Positions 1-7,572 are shown, counted from the stretch's first letter. The stretch: 36,199 nucleotides of DNA from Pseudomonas viridiflava (GCF_001642795.1 NZ_LKEH01000046.1:24230-60428), one strand, 5' to 3'. Made by a program: numbers and translations. The notes: generated by a model not told the origin, from the letters alone.

Positions 1-24
1 CTCAACCAGCAGGCAGGTAAGTAA
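1..24 (+). CDS. rpmC: 50S ribosomal protein L29, C-terminal end only
   Basis: The window opens in frame with the last seven codons of a gene, reading LNQQAGK, followed by TAA. This matches the C-terminus I recall for Pseudomonas L29, and L29 is the expected gene upstream of rpsQ in the S10 operon. The rest of the gene lies outside the window. Its stop precedes the rpsQ start by two bases. Confidence 0.85.
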   Translation, partial: LNQQAGK

Positions 25-26
25 TC

Positions 27-293
27 ATGGCTGAAGCCGAAAAAACCGTCCGTACGCTGACTGGCCGTGTCGTCAGCGACAAGATGGACAAGACCATCAC
101 CGTTCTGATTGAGCGTCGCGTAAAGCACCCAATCTACGGTAAATACGTTAAGCGTTCGACTAAGCTGCACGCGCACGACGAAACCAACCAGTGCCATATC
201 GGCGACAAGGTCACGATTCGTGAAACTCGTCCGGTAGCCAAGACCAAGTCTTGGGCATTGGTTGATATCCTCGAACGCGCTGTGGAAGTCTAA
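27..293 (+). CDS. rpsQ: 30S ribosomal protein S17
   Basis: An 88-residue protein with the S17 hallmarks: a start region TLTGRVVSDKMDKTITVLIER and the basic segment KHPIYGKYVKRSTKLHAHDE, forming the OB-fold that binds the 5' domain of 16S rRNA early in 30S assembly. The length is normal for the family. It starts two bases after the rpmC stop, with a Shine-Dalgarno-like GCAGG overlapping the end of rpmC, so translation is probably coupled. It is the last gene of the S10 operon block and continues into rplN with a 23-bp gap. Confidence 0.97.
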   Translation: MAEAEKTVRTLTGRVVSDKMDKTITVLIERRVKHPIYGKYVKRSTKLHAHDETNQCHIGDKVTIRETRPVAKTKSWALVDILERAVEV

Positions 294-316
294 GGGCTAA
301 GGGTCGGAGAAATTAT

Positions 317-685
317 ATGATTCAGACTCAATCCATGCTCGATGTGGCCGATAACAGCGGCGCACGCCGCGTTATGTGCATCAAGGTGCTGGGTGGCTCC
401 CATCGTCGTTACGCTGGTATCGGTGACATCATCAAAGTAACCGTGAAGGAAGCAATTCCGCGCGGCAAGGTGAAGAAAGGCCAAGTGATGACTGCTGTTG
501 TAGTCCGCACTCGCCATGGCGTTCGTCGTGCAGACGGCTCCATCATCCGCTTCGATGGCAATGCTGCTGTTCTGTTGAACAACAAGCAGGAGCCGATCGG
601 TACCCGTATCTTTGGGCCAGTGACGCGTGAACTTCGTACTGAGAAGTTCATGAAGATCGTCTCGCTCGCCCCAGAAGTTCTGTAA
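317..685 (+). CDS. rplN: 50S ribosomal protein L14
   Basis: A 122-residue L14, the usual length, beginning MIQTQSMLDVADNSGARRV, the conserved L14 N-terminus. The protein binds 23S rRNA at the subunit interface and contacts 16S rRNA in bridges to the 30S subunit. It is classically the first gene of the spc operon, but only 23 bp separate it from rpsQ and I see no terminator or clear promoter there. In this genome S10 and spc are therefore probably read as one transcript at this point. A GGAG Shine-Dalgarno lies just upstream of the ATG. Confidence 0.97.
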   Translation: MIQTQSMLDVADNSGARRVMCIKVLGGSHRRYAGIGDIIKVTVKEAIPRGKVKKGQVMTAVVVRTRHGVRRADGSIIRFDGNAAVLLNNKQEPIGTRIFGPVTRELRTEKFMKIVSLAPEVL

Positions 686-696
686 GGAGATCCGAC

Positions 697-1011
697 ATGC
701 AAAAGATTCGTCGTGACGACGAGGTCATCGTGATCGCCGGCAAAGACAAAGGTAAGCGCGGTAAGGTGCTCAAGGTTCTCGCTGACGACCGTCTGGTCGT
801 TGGTGGGATCAACCTGGTGAAGCGTCATACCAAGCCTAACCCGATGTCGGGCGTACAGGGCGGTATCGTCGAGAAAGAAGCGCCACTGCACGCTTCCAAC
901 GTCGCCATTTTCAACGGCGCAACCAACAAGGCTGACCGCGTTGGTTTCAAAGTTGAAGACGGCAAGAAAATTCGTGTCTTCAAGTCGACCCAAAAAGCGG
1001 TTGATGCTTGA
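697..1011 (+). CDS. rplX: 50S ribosomal protein L24
   Basis: A 104-residue L24 with the KOW motif near the N-terminus (DDEVIVIAGKDKGKRGKVLKV, about residues 7-27) and the basic stretch KRHTKPN. L24 is an assembly initiator that binds the 5' end of 23S rRNA near the exit tunnel. An AAGGAG Shine-Dalgarno (684-689) precedes the ATG, and the rplN stop is 11 bp upstream, as expected within the spc operon. Confidence 0.97.
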   Translation: MQKIRRDDEVIVIAGKDKGKRGKVLKVLADDRLVVGGINLVKRHTKPNPMSGVQGGIVEKEAPLHASNVAIFNGATNKADRVGFKVEDGKKIRVFKSTQKAVDA

Positions 1012-1031
1012 ACACTGCTAGGTAGAAGACC

Positions 1032-1571
1032 ATGGCACGACTAAAAGAGATTTACCGGAAGGAAATCGCTCCGAAGCTTAAGGAAGAACTTAAGCTCGCG
1101 AACGTGATGGAAGTTCCGCGCGTTACCAAAATCACCCTGAACATGGGTCTGGGCGAAGCGATCGGCGACAAGAAAGTCATCGAGCACGCTGTTGCTGACC
1201 TGGAAAAGATCACCGGTCAAAAAGTCGTTGTGACTTACGCTCGGAAATCCATCGCTGGCTTTAAAGTCCGTGAAGGATGGCCGATCGGCGTCAAAGTGAC
1301 TCTGCGCCGCGATCGTATGTATGAATTCCTGGATCGTCTGCTGTCGATCTCCCTGCCTCGGGTTCGCGACTTCCGCGGCCTGAATGCCAAGTCCTTCGAT
1401 GGTCGTGGTAACTACAGCATGGGCGTGAAAGAGCAGATCATTTTCCCGGAAATCGACTACGACAAGATCGATGCTCTCCGCGGTCTGGACATCACCCTGA
1501 CCACCACTGCCAAGAACGATGATGAAGGCCGCGCATTGCTGCGTGCTTTCAAATTCCCGTTCCGCAACTGA
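1032..1571 (+). CDS. rplE: 50S ribosomal protein L5
   Basis: A 179-residue L5 of normal length, starting MARLKEIYRKEIAPKL and containing the conserved ITLNMGLGEA and KSIAGFKVREGWPIG segments. L5 binds 5S rRNA and forms the 5S particle with L18 and L25 in the central protuberance. It lies 20 bp after rplX and 13 bp before rpsN. In E. coli the S8 autoregulatory site lies at the start of this gene; I did not fold the RNA to test whether that holds here. Confidence 0.97.
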   Translation: MARLKEIYRKEIAPKLKEELKLANVMEVPRVTKITLNMGLGEAIGDKKVIEHAVADLEKITGQKVVVTYARKSIAGFKVREGWPIGVKVTLRRDRMYEFLDRLLSISLPRVRDFRGLNAKSFDGRGNYSMGVKEQIIFPEIDYDKIDALRGLDITLTTTAKNDDEGRALLRAFKFPFRN

Positions 1572-1584
1572 TTGGAGTAGGAAA

Positions 1585-1890
1585 ATGGCCAAGAAGAGCA
1601 TGAAAAACCGTGAGCTGAAGCGTCAGCTCACTGTTGCCAAGTACGCCAAGAAGCGTGCCGAGCTGAAGGCAATCATCGTTGATCTGAACGCAAGTCCAGA
1701 AGCGCGTTGGGAAGCTACCGTAGCTCTGCAGAAGCAACCACGTGACGCAAGCGCTTCGCGCATGCGTAACCGTTGCCGCATCACCGGTCGTCCACACGGC
1801 GTTTACCGCAAGTTCGGCCTTGGCCGTAACAAGCTGCGTGAAGCTGCCATGCGTGGCGACGTACCAGGTCTGGTTAAAGCCAGCTGGTAA
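1585..1890 (+). CDS. rpsN: 30S ribosomal protein S14, zinc-independent type
   Basis: A 101-residue S14 from the ATG at 1585, which is preceded by TTGGAGTAGG. A longer reading from 1519 would overlap rplE and adds non-S14 residues. The sequence MAKKSMKNRELKRQLTV through RNRCRITGRPHGVYRKFGL to IPGL-like VPGLVKASW is the full-length C-minus form: it has no CxxC pair for zinc. S14 joins the 30S head late in assembly. Unusually for a tightly packed operon, a 213-bp non-coding gap follows, holding a hairpin and a probable promoter. Confidence 0.97.
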   Translation: MAKKSMKNRELKRQLTVAKYAKKRAELKAIIVDLNASPEARWEATVALQKQPRDASASRMRNRCRITGRPHGVYRKFGLGRNKLREAAMRGDVPGLVKASW

Positions 1891-1953
1891 GGCGCAACTC
1901 TCGCTTCAATCCGATCGACGGCGCAGGTTGTCGGTTGGAATGAAGCCTGAATT

Positions 1954-1983
1954 TGAATCAAGCCCCTTTTGGGGCTTGATTCA
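1954..1983 (+). terminator. 13-bp perfect hairpin between rpsN and rpsH
   Basis: Bases 1954-1966 pair perfectly with 1971-1983 around a TTTT loop. The tail (TTTC) is only weakly T-rich, so this may be a partial terminator or an RNA-processing or stability element rather than a full stop. The 3' arm contains the -35 box of the promoter annotated next to it. The symmetry is read directly; its effect on transcription is inferred. Confidence 0.65.
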
Positions 1984-2004
1984 TTTCTGGGGTAGGACTA
2001 GAAT
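1976..2004 (+). promoter_or_regulatory. Probable sigma-70 promoter for rpsH and downstream spc genes
   Basis: TTGATT (1976-1981), a 17-bp spacer and TAGAAT (1999-2004) form a good sigma-70 promoter, with 4/6 and 5/6 consensus matches at ideal spacing. The start site would fall near 2011, giving a leader of about 93 nt before rpsH. The -35 box sits inside the 3' arm of the hairpin at 1954-1983. The same arrangement recurs before rpsM. Confidence 0.6.
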
Positions 2005-2061
2005 TGCCGGCTCGCCTGAGCCCGTGTTTTCACTTGCCCGGAAAATCTCGGCGATAAGCTG

Positions 2062-2075
2062 TAGCCGTAAGGCTA
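2062..2075 (+). promoter_or_regulatory. Small GUAA-loop hairpin in the rpsH leader
   Basis: TAGCC (2062-2066), GTAA and GGCTA (2071-2075) form a 5-bp stem capped by a GNRA-class GUAA loop, 28 nt before the rpsH ATG and just upstream of the Shine-Dalgarno TAGGAG. It could modulate rpsH translation. A role for S8 is only a guess. Confidence 0.35.
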
Positions 2076-2103
2076 ATTATTTTGTTTTAGGAGCGTCTAG
2101 CCC

Positions 2104-2496
2104 ATGAGTATGCAGGACCCGTTAGCGGACATGCTAACTCGTATCCGTAATGCCCAGATGGCTGAAAAGCCCGTCGTAAGCATGCCATCTTCCACGTTGA
2201 AGGTTGCTGTAGCAAAAGTCCTGAAGGACGAAGGCTACATTGCGGGTTATCAGATCAGCAGCGAAGTTAAACCATCGCTGTCCATCGAGCTTAAGTACTT
2301 CGAAGGCCGTCCGGTCATTGAAGAAGTTAAGCGCGTCAGCCGCCCAGGCTTGCGTCAGTACAAGTCCTCCGACGATCTGCCAAAAGTTCGTGGCGGTCTC
2401 GGTGTGTCTATCGTCTCCACCAACAAAGGTGTGATGACGGATCGTGCTGCGCGCGCTGCCGGTGTCGGTGGCGAAGTGCTTTGCACTGTGTTCTAA
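2104..2496 (+). CDS. rpsH: 30S ribosomal protein S8
   Basis: A 130-residue S8 with the conserved start MSMQDPLADMLTRIRNAQ and the C-terminal signature GVSIVSTNKGVMTDRAARAAGVGGEVLC. S8 binds the central domain of 16S rRNA and, in E. coli, represses the spc operon through an mRNA mimic of that site. Here it is the first gene after a 213-bp gap with its own probable promoter and structured leader. The Shine-Dalgarno TAGGAG lies about 11 nt before the ATG, which is a rather long spacing. Confidence 0.97.
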   Translation: MSMQDPLADMLTRIRNAQMAEKPVVSMPSSTLKVAVAKVLKDEGYIAGYQISSEVKPSLSIELKYFEGRPVIEEVKRVSRPGLRQYKSSDDLPKVRGGLGVSIVSTNKGVMTDRAARAAGVGGEVLCTVF

Positions 2497-2508
2497 GGGG
2501 GGATAAGC

Positions 2509-3042
2509 ATGTCACGCGTAGCTAAGAACCCCGTTAAGTTGCCATCCGGCGTCGAAGTCAAACTCGTCGGCCAGCAGCTTTCGGTGAAGGGTGCCAAGGG
2601 CACTCTAGAACTGAACGTCCATTCGTCTGTTGAGATTGTTGAAGAAGCTGGTGAGCTGCGTTTCGCTGCTCGCAATGGCGATCAACAAACCCGCGCAATG
2701 GCCGGCACAACTCGTGCACTGGTTAACAACATGGTCCAGGGCGTAAGCCAAGGCTTCGAGCGCAAGCTCCAGCTGGTCGGTGTTGGTTACAAAGCGCAAG
2801 CAAAAGGCACGGTCCTGAACCTGGCACTTGGCTTCTCGCACCCGGTGGATTACGAATTGCCGAATGGCATCACCGCTGAGACCCCCAGCCAGACCGATAT
2901 CCTGATTCGCGGTATCGATAAGCAGTTGGTTGGTCAAGTGGCCGCTGAGATCCGCGACTTCCGCCGTCCTGAGCCTTACAAAGGCAAAGGTGTGCGTTAC
3001 GCGGACGAAGTCGTCCGCCGTAAAGAAGCCAAGAAGAAGTAG
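2509..3042 (+). CDS. rplF: 50S ribosomal protein L6
   Basis: A 177-residue L6 of standard length: MSRVAKNPVKLPSGVEV at the N-terminus and the C-terminal signature PEPYKGKGVRYADE. L6 has two related alpha/beta domains and supports the factor-binding region near the sarcin-ricin loop. It lies 12 bp after rpsH with a GGGG Shine-Dalgarno and 10 bp before rplR. Confidence 0.97.
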   Translation: MSRVAKNPVKLPSGVEVKLVGQQLSVKGAKGTLELNVHSSVEIVEEAGELRFAARNGDQQTRAMAGTTRALVNNMVQGVSQGFERKLQLVGVGYKAQAKGTVLNLALGFSHPVDYELPNGITAETPSQTDILIRGIDKQLVGQVAAEIRDFRRPEPYKGKGVRYADEVVRRKEAKKK

Positions 3043-3052
3043 GGCATAGCAA

Positions 3053-3403
3053 ATGACCGTCAAAAAAGTTACCCGACTGCGTCGCGCTCGCAAAGCACGC
3101 CTGAAAATGCACGAGCTGGAAGTCGTGCGTCTCTGCGTGCACCGCTCTTCGCAGCACATTTATGCCCAGGTCATTTCGGCCGACGGCAGCAAAGTCCTGG
3201 CAAGTGCCTCGACTTTGGACAAAGAACTGCGTGATGGTGCCACTGGCAACATCGACGCGGCCACTAAGGTTGGCAAGCTGGTCGCCGAGCGTGCAAAAGC
3301 CGCGGGCGTATCGCAAGTGGCTTTCGACCGTTCTGGCTTCAAGTACCACGGCCGTGTCAAAGCGCTGGCTGATGCTGCTCGTGAAGGCGGGCTGGAGTTC
3401 TAA
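3053..3403 (+). CDS. rplR: 50S ribosomal protein L18
   Basis: A 116-residue L18: a basic N-terminal tail (TVKKVTRLRRARKARLKM), the LCVHRSSQHIYAQVI strand and the C-terminal FDRSGFKYHGRVKALADAAREGGLEF. It binds 5S rRNA with L5. It is packed between rplF (10-bp gap) and rpsE (3-bp gap), so translational coupling to rpsE is likely. Confidence 0.97.
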   Translation: MTVKKVTRLRRARKARLKMHELEVVRLCVHRSSQHIYAQVISADGSKVLASASTLDKELRDGATGNIDAATKVGKLVAERAKAAGVSQVAFDRSGFKYHGRVKALADAAREGGLEF

Positions 3404-3406
3404 GTT

Positions 3407-3907
3407 ATGGCAAATAACGACCAAAAACGCGACGAAGGCTACATCGAGAAGCTGGTTCAAGTTAACCGCGTGGCCAAAACCGTAAAAGGCGGCCGTATCT
3501 TCACTTTCACTGCGTTGACCGTAGTGGGTGATGGTAAAGGGCGTGTTGGCTTCGGCCGTGGCAAGTCACGTGAAGTGCCTGCTGCAATCCAGAAAGCGAT
3601 GGAAGCTGCTCGCCGCAACATGATCCAGGTGGATCTGAACGGCACCACACTGCAGTACGCAATGAAGTCCGCCCATGGCGCTTCGAAGGTGTACATGCAG
3701 CCTGCTTCCGAGGGTACCGGTATCATCGCTGGCGGCGCTATGCGCGCAGTGCTGGAGGTTGCTGGTGTTCACAACGTGTTGGCCAAGTGCTACGGCTCGA
3801 CTAACCCTGTAAACGTGGTTCACGCCACTTTCAAGGGTCTGAAGGGCATGCAGTCTCCTGAGTCCATCGCTGCCAAGCGTGGCAAGCGTGTTGAGGAGAT
3901 CATCTGA
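3407..3907 (+). CDS. rpsE: 30S ribosomal protein S5
   Basis: A 166-residue S5. It shows the double-stranded RNA-binding-like N-domain (KLVQVNRVAKTVKGGRIF, GRVGFGRGKSREVPAAIQKA) and the C-domain GTGIIAGGAMRAVLEVAGV. S5 contributes to decoding fidelity and mRNA helicase activity at the mRNA entry site. The start is three bases after the rplR stop, with GCTGGAGTT upstream. Confidence 0.97.
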   Translation: MANNDQKRDEGYIEKLVQVNRVAKTVKGGRIFTFTALTVVGDGKGRVGFGRGKSREVPAAIQKAMEAARRNMIQVDLNGTTLQYAMKSAHGASKVYMQPASEGTGIIAGGAMRAVLEVAGVHNVLAKCYGSTNPVNVVHATFKGLKGMQSPESIAAKRGKRVEEII

Positions 3908-3909
3908 TC

Positions 3910-4086
3910 ATGGCTACCGTAAAAGTAACGCTGATCAAAAGCATGACCGGTCGCATCCCTAATCACAAATTGTGCATTAAGGGTTTGGGTCTGCGTCGCA
4001 TCGGTCACACTGTAGAAGTCCTGGATACTCCCGAAAATCGCGGGATGATCAACAAGGCTTACTACATGCTGCGAGTCGAGGGTTAA
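3910..4086 (+). CDS. rpmD: 50S ribosomal protein L30
   Basis: A 58-residue protein, ATG at 3910 to TAA at 4086, reading MATVKVTLIKSMTGRIPNHK and ending YYMLRVEG. The conserved GLRRIGHTVEV-type segment identifies L30, which binds 23S rRNA at the subunit interface region. It starts two bases after the rpsE stop and ends three bases before rplO, the standard spc position. Confidence 0.96.
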   Translation: MATVKVTLIKSMTGRIPNHKLCIKGLGLRRIGHTVEVLDTPENRGMINKAYYMLRVEG

Positions 4087-4089
4087 TCG

Positions 4090-4524
4090 ATGAAACTCAA
4101 TGATCTGAGTCCAGCGCCGGGTTCCCGTCGCGAAAAGCATCGTCCGGGCCGTGGTATCGGTAGCGGTTTGGGTAAGACTGGTGGCCGCGGCCACAAAGGT
4201 CAGACCTCCCGCTCCGGTGGCACCATTGCTCCGGGCTTTGAGGGCGGCCAACAGCCGCTGCATCGTCGCCTGCCAAAATTCGGTTTCGTTTCCCTGAAAG
4301 CCATGGACCGCGCAGAAGTGCGTCTGTCCGAGCTGGCCAAAGTGGAAGGCGACATCGTAACTGTGCAGACCCTGAAGGATGCCAATGTGATTAACCAGAA
4401 CGTACAGCGTGTGAAAATCATGCTGTCGGGCGAAGTTACTCGCGCTGTCACCATCAAAGGTATCGCCGCCACCAAAGGTGCGCGTGCGGCTATCGAAGCA
4501 GCTGGCGGCAAGTTCGAGGAATAA
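4090..4524 (+). CDS. rplO: 50S ribosomal protein L15
   Basis: A 144-residue L15 beginning MKLNDLSPAPGSRREKHRPG, followed by the Gly/Arg-rich rRNA-binding extension (GRGIGSGLGKTGGRGHKGQ) and the globular domain with RLPKFGF. It is an internal scaffold of the 50S subunit. Its TAA stop directly abuts the secY ATG, so secY translation is probably coupled to L15. Confidence 0.97.
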   Translation: MKLNDLSPAPGSRREKHRPGRGIGSGLGKTGGRGHKGQTSRSGGTIAPGFEGGQQPLHRRLPKFGFVSLKAMDRAEVRLSELAKVEGDIVTVQTLKDANVINQNVQRVKIMLSGEVTRAVTIKGIAATKGARAAIEAAGGKFEE

Positions 4525-5859
4525 ATGGCTAAGCAAGGTGCTCTCTCTGCGCTCGGCAAAGGCGGTATGTCTGAACTCTGGGCTCGTCTGCGTTTTCTGT
4601 TCCTGGCGATTATCGTCTACCGAATAGGCGCACACATCCCGGTTCCAGGTATCAACCCGGACCGACTCGCAGAACTGTTTCGACAGAATGAGGGGACCAT
4701 TCTTAGCTTGTTCAACATGTTTTCCGGTGGCGCGCTGGAACGGATGAGCATCTTTGCACTGGGGATCATGCCGTACATTTCGGCATCGATCATCATGCAG
4801 TTGATGACCGCCGTCAGCCCGCAACTGGAGCAGTTGAAGAAGGAAGGTGAAGCTGGCCGTCGCAAGATTAGCCAGTACACCCGCTATGGCACCGTAGTCC
4901 TGGCTCTGGTTCAAGCTGTCGGCATGTCTGTCGGCCTGGCCAGTCAGGGCGTAGCGTTTTCTGGGGACCTGGGTTTCCATTTTGTGGCCGTAACCACCTT
5001 CGTGGCAGGTGCGATGTTCATGATGTGGCTGGGCGAGCAGATTACCGAACGCGGTGTCGGCAACGGTATCTCGATGTTGATTTTCGCAGGTATCGTCGCC
5101 GGTCTTCCGAGAGCGATAGGGCAGTCTTTCGAGTCTGCACGTCAGGGTGATATCAATATCTTCGCTCTGGTCGCAATCGGTTTGCTGGCAGTAGCGATCA
5201 TCGGTTTCGTGGTCTTCATTGAGCGTGGTCAGCGTCGTATTGCTGTTCACTACGCCAAGCGTCAGCAGGGCCGCAAGGTCTTCGCTGCACAGACAAGCCA
5301 CTTGCCGCTGAAAGTGAACATGGCTGGTGTGATTCCGGCCATTTTTGCGAGCAGCATTTTGCTGTTCCCGGCTTCGCTGGGTTCCTGGTTTGGTCAGTCC
5401 GAAGGTCTGGGCTGGTTGCAGGACATCTCGCAGTCGATCGCTCCTGGTCAGCCGTTGAATATTCTGCTGTTTAGTGCAGGGATTATTTTCTTCTGCTTCT
5501 TCTATACGGCGTTGATGTTCAATCCGAAAGACGTAGCGGAAAACCTGAAGAAGTCCGGTGCCTTTATTCCGGGTATTCGTCCAGGCGAGCAGTCGGCGCG
5601 CTACATTGATGGCGTTCTGACTCGTTTGACCATGTTCGGTGCTCTTTATATGACGGCCGTGTGTCTGCTTCCCCAGTTTCTGGTGGTTGCGGCAAACGTA
5701 CCGTTCTACCTTGGCGGGACCTCGTTGCTGATCGTGGTCGTGGTTGTGATGGACTTCATGTCCCAAGTGCAATCTCACCTCGTTTCGCACCAGTATGAAT
5801 CCCTGATGAAGAAAGCCAACCTGAAGGGCTACGGTGGCAGCGGCGGTATGCTGCGCTGA
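4525..5859 (+). CDS. secY: Protein translocase channel subunit SecY
   Basis: A 444-residue SecY, the ten-helix pore of the SecYEG inner-membrane translocon that exports unfolded proteins together with SecA and inserts membrane proteins. Visible hallmarks are the plug/N-terminal segment [13 protein letters not shown] (about residues 35-47), [14 protein letters not shown], the cytosolic loop with [13 protein letters not shown], the C5 loop [18 protein letters not shown], and a C-terminal tail ending [10 protein letters not shown]. It starts immediately after the rplO stop and is followed 28 bp later by rpmJ, the usual spc order. Confidence 0.97.
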
Positions 5860-5887
5860 AGCACCCCTAAGGTTCGAGGAGTTGGTG

Positions 5888-6004
5888 ATGAAAGTTCGTG
5901 CATCGGTGAAAAAGCTGTGCCGTAACTGCAAGATTATTCGCCGCGAAGGTGTTGTTCGAGTAATTTGCAGCGCGGAACCACGTCATAAGCAGCGCCAAGG
6001 CTGA
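5888..6004 (+). CDS. rpmJ: 50S ribosomal protein L36, zinc-binding type
   Basis: A 38-residue protein from ATG 5888 to TGA 6004, starting [19 protein letters not shown] and ending EPRHKQRQG. Cys11, Cys14, Cys27 and His33 form the complete zinc ribbon of the C-plus form of L36. A GAGGAGTTGGTG Shine-Dalgarno lies upstream. It ends the spc block; a hairpin and a promoter separate it from rpsM. Confidence 0.95.
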
Positions 6005-6022
6005 TTGTGATTTGTGCTTAAG

Positions 6023-6046
6023 CCCAGCAGCTAGTGCGCTGCTGGG
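6023..6046 (+). terminator. 9-bp hairpin between rpmJ and rpsM
   Basis: Bases 6023-6031 pair perfectly with 6038-6046 around a 6-nt loop, and the hairpin is followed by TTGATTATTTGTTA, a T-rich but interrupted tail. It is probably a partial terminator at the end of the spc transcript. The tail doubles as the -35 region of the alpha-operon promoter. Confidence 0.65.
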
Positions 6047-6075
6047 TTGATTATTTGTTACTACAGCGATATTAT
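6047..6075 (+). promoter_or_regulatory. Probable alpha-operon promoter (rpsM-rpsK-rpsD-rpoA-rplQ)
   Basis: TTGATT (6047-6052), a 17-bp spacer and TATTAT (6070-6075) give a strong sigma-70 candidate. The -35 box directly abuts the 3' arm of the preceding hairpin. Transcription would start near 6082 and leave a leader of about 50 nt before rpsM, the position where S4 autoregulates the alpha operon in E. coli. Whether that control exists here cannot be told by eye. Confidence 0.7.
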
Positions 6076-6134
6076 CTCGCGCCCTATTTCTTGGCTTCCG
6101 GGGCGTAGGTAGCTGTCAATTGGAGTCCCACTGA

Positions 6135-6491
6135 ATGGCCCGTATTGCAGGCGTTAACATTCCAGATAACAAGCATACTGTTATCTCGCTGACCTACATC
6201 TATGGTGTTGGTCGCACCACTGCACAGAAAATTTGTGCAACCACCGGGGTTAACCCGGCGGCGAAGATCAAAGATCTGAGCGACGAGCAGATTGAACAGC
6301 TGCGTGGCGAAGTGGCGAAGTTCACCACTGAAGGTGACCTGCGTCGCGAAATCAACATGAAAATCAAGCGCTTGATGGACCTGGGCTGCTACCGCGGTCT
6401 GCGTCATCGTCGTGGTCTGCCAGTACGCGGTCAGCGTACCAAGACCAACGCGCGTACTCGCAAAGGTCCGCGTAAGCCGATCCGCAAGTAA
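6135..6491 (+). CDS. rpsM: 30S ribosomal protein S13
   Basis: A 118-residue S13 starting MARIAGVNIPDNKHTVISL, with the helix-two-turn-helix core and the basic tail RGLPVRGQRTKTNARTRKGP that reaches toward the P-site tRNA. S13 also forms bridges to the 50S subunit. A TTGGAG Shine-Dalgarno (6119-6124) precedes the ATG. It is the first gene of the alpha operon. Confidence 0.97.
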   Translation: MARIAGVNIPDNKHTVISLTYIYGVGRTTAQKICATTGVNPAAKIKDLSDEQIEQLRGEVAKFTTEGDLRREINMKIKRLMDLGCYRGLRHRRGLPVRGQRTKTNARTRKGPRKPIRK

Positions 6492-6521
6492 TCGCTCCAG
6501 CGCAACGACAGGAATTTAGTC

Positions 6522-6911
6522 ATGGCAAAACCTGCTGCTCGTCCTCGTAAAAAAGTTAAAAAGACAGTGGTTGATGGCATCGCCCACATCCACGCGTCGT
6601 TTAACAACACAATCGTCACCATTACCGATCGTCAAGGTAACGCTCTTTCGTGGGCTACCTCCGGCGGTTCGGGTTTCCGTGGTTCCCGCAAGTCCACGCC
6701 GTTCGCTGCTCAGGTAGCTGCTGAACGTGCTGGTCAAGCTGCGCTGGAATACGGTCTGAAGAACCTCGACGTCAATGTCAAGGGTCCAGGCCCAGGTCGT
6801 GAATCCGCTGTCCGTGCATTGAACGGCTGTGGCTATAAGATCGCCAGCATCACCGACGTGACGCCAATCCCGCACAACGGGTGCCGTCCGCCGAAGAAGC
6901 GCCGCGTGTAA
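6522..6911 (+). CDS. rpsK: 30S ribosomal protein S11
   Basis: A 129-residue S11, with HIHASFNNTIVTITDRQGNALSW near the N-terminus and the conserved C-terminus ITDVTPIPHNGCRPPKKRRV. It lines the mRNA exit channel on the 30S platform. It follows rpsM after 30 bp with an AGGAATT Shine-Dalgarno. Confidence 0.97.
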   Translation: MAKPAARPRKKVKKTVVDGIAHIHASFNNTIVTITDRQGNALSWATSGGSGFRGSRKSTPFAAQVAAERAGQAALEYGLKNLDVNVKGPGPGRESAVRALNGCGYKIASITDVTPIPHNGCRPPKKRRV

Positions 6912-6929
6912 TCCAGGAGACTGTAAGAA

Positions 6930-7550
6930 ATGGCTCGTTACATTGGTCCAAAATGCAAACTTGCTCGTCGTGAAGGCACCGATCTCTTTCTGAAGAGCGG
7001 CGTTCGCGCTATCGAATCCAAGTGCAACATCGAAGCAGCTCCAGGCATCCACGGCCAGCGCCGCGGTCGCCAGTCCGATTACGGTACTCAGCTGCGTGAA
7101 AAGCAAAAAGTCCGTCGTATCTACGGCGTTCTCGAGCGTCAGTTCAGCGGCTACTACAAAGAAGCCGCCGGCAAGAAAGGCGCAACAGGTGAGAACCTGC
7201 TGCAGCTGCTCGAATGCCGTCTGGACAACGTTGTATACCGCATGGGCTTCGGCTCGACTCGTGCCGAATCCCGTCAATTGGTTTCGCACAAGTCTGTTAG
7301 CGTCAACGGCAAAACCGTTAACGTTCCTTCTTATCAGGTTCGTGCTGGCGACGTTGTTGCTATCCGCGAAAAGGCTAAGAACCAACTGCGTATTGTCCAG
7401 GCTCTCGATCTGTGTGCCCAACGTGGCCGCGTAGAATGGGTAGAAGTAGACACTGAGAAGAAATCGGGCGTTTTCAAGAACGTACCAGCTCGCAGTGATC
7501 TATCCGCCGACATCAACGAAAGCCTGATTGTCGAGCTCTACTCCAAGTAA
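6930..7550 (+). CDS. rpsD: 30S ribosomal protein S4
   Basis: A 206-residue S4: MARYIGPKCKLARREGTDL at the start and the S4 RNA-binding domain around LDNVVYRMGFGSTRAESRQLVSHKSVSVNG (about residues 92-121). S4 nucleates 30S assembly, affects decoding fidelity, and in E. coli represses the alpha operon. The zinc-type Cys motif is absent, as in other proteobacterial S4. It lies 18 bp after rpsK and 22 bp before rpoA. Confidence 0.97.
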   Translation: MARYIGPKCKLARREGTDLFLKSGVRAIESKCNIEAAPGIHGQRRGRQSDYGTQLREKQKVRRIYGVLERQFSGYYKEAAGKKGATGENLLQLLECRLDNVVYRMGFGSTRAESRQLVSHKSVSVNGKTVNVPSYQVRAGDVVAIREKAKNQLRIVQALDLCAQRGRVEWVEVDTEKKSGVFKNVPARSDLSADINESLIVELYSK

Positions 7551-7572
7551 GGGCTAGAAAATAGGTGCATCC

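Noticed and set aside
3820..5931. A 703-codon open frame antisense to rpsE through rpmJ
   Set aside because: It is the shadow of strongly biased ribosomal-protein codons on the other strand. It has no recognisable domain, and the sense genes are certain.
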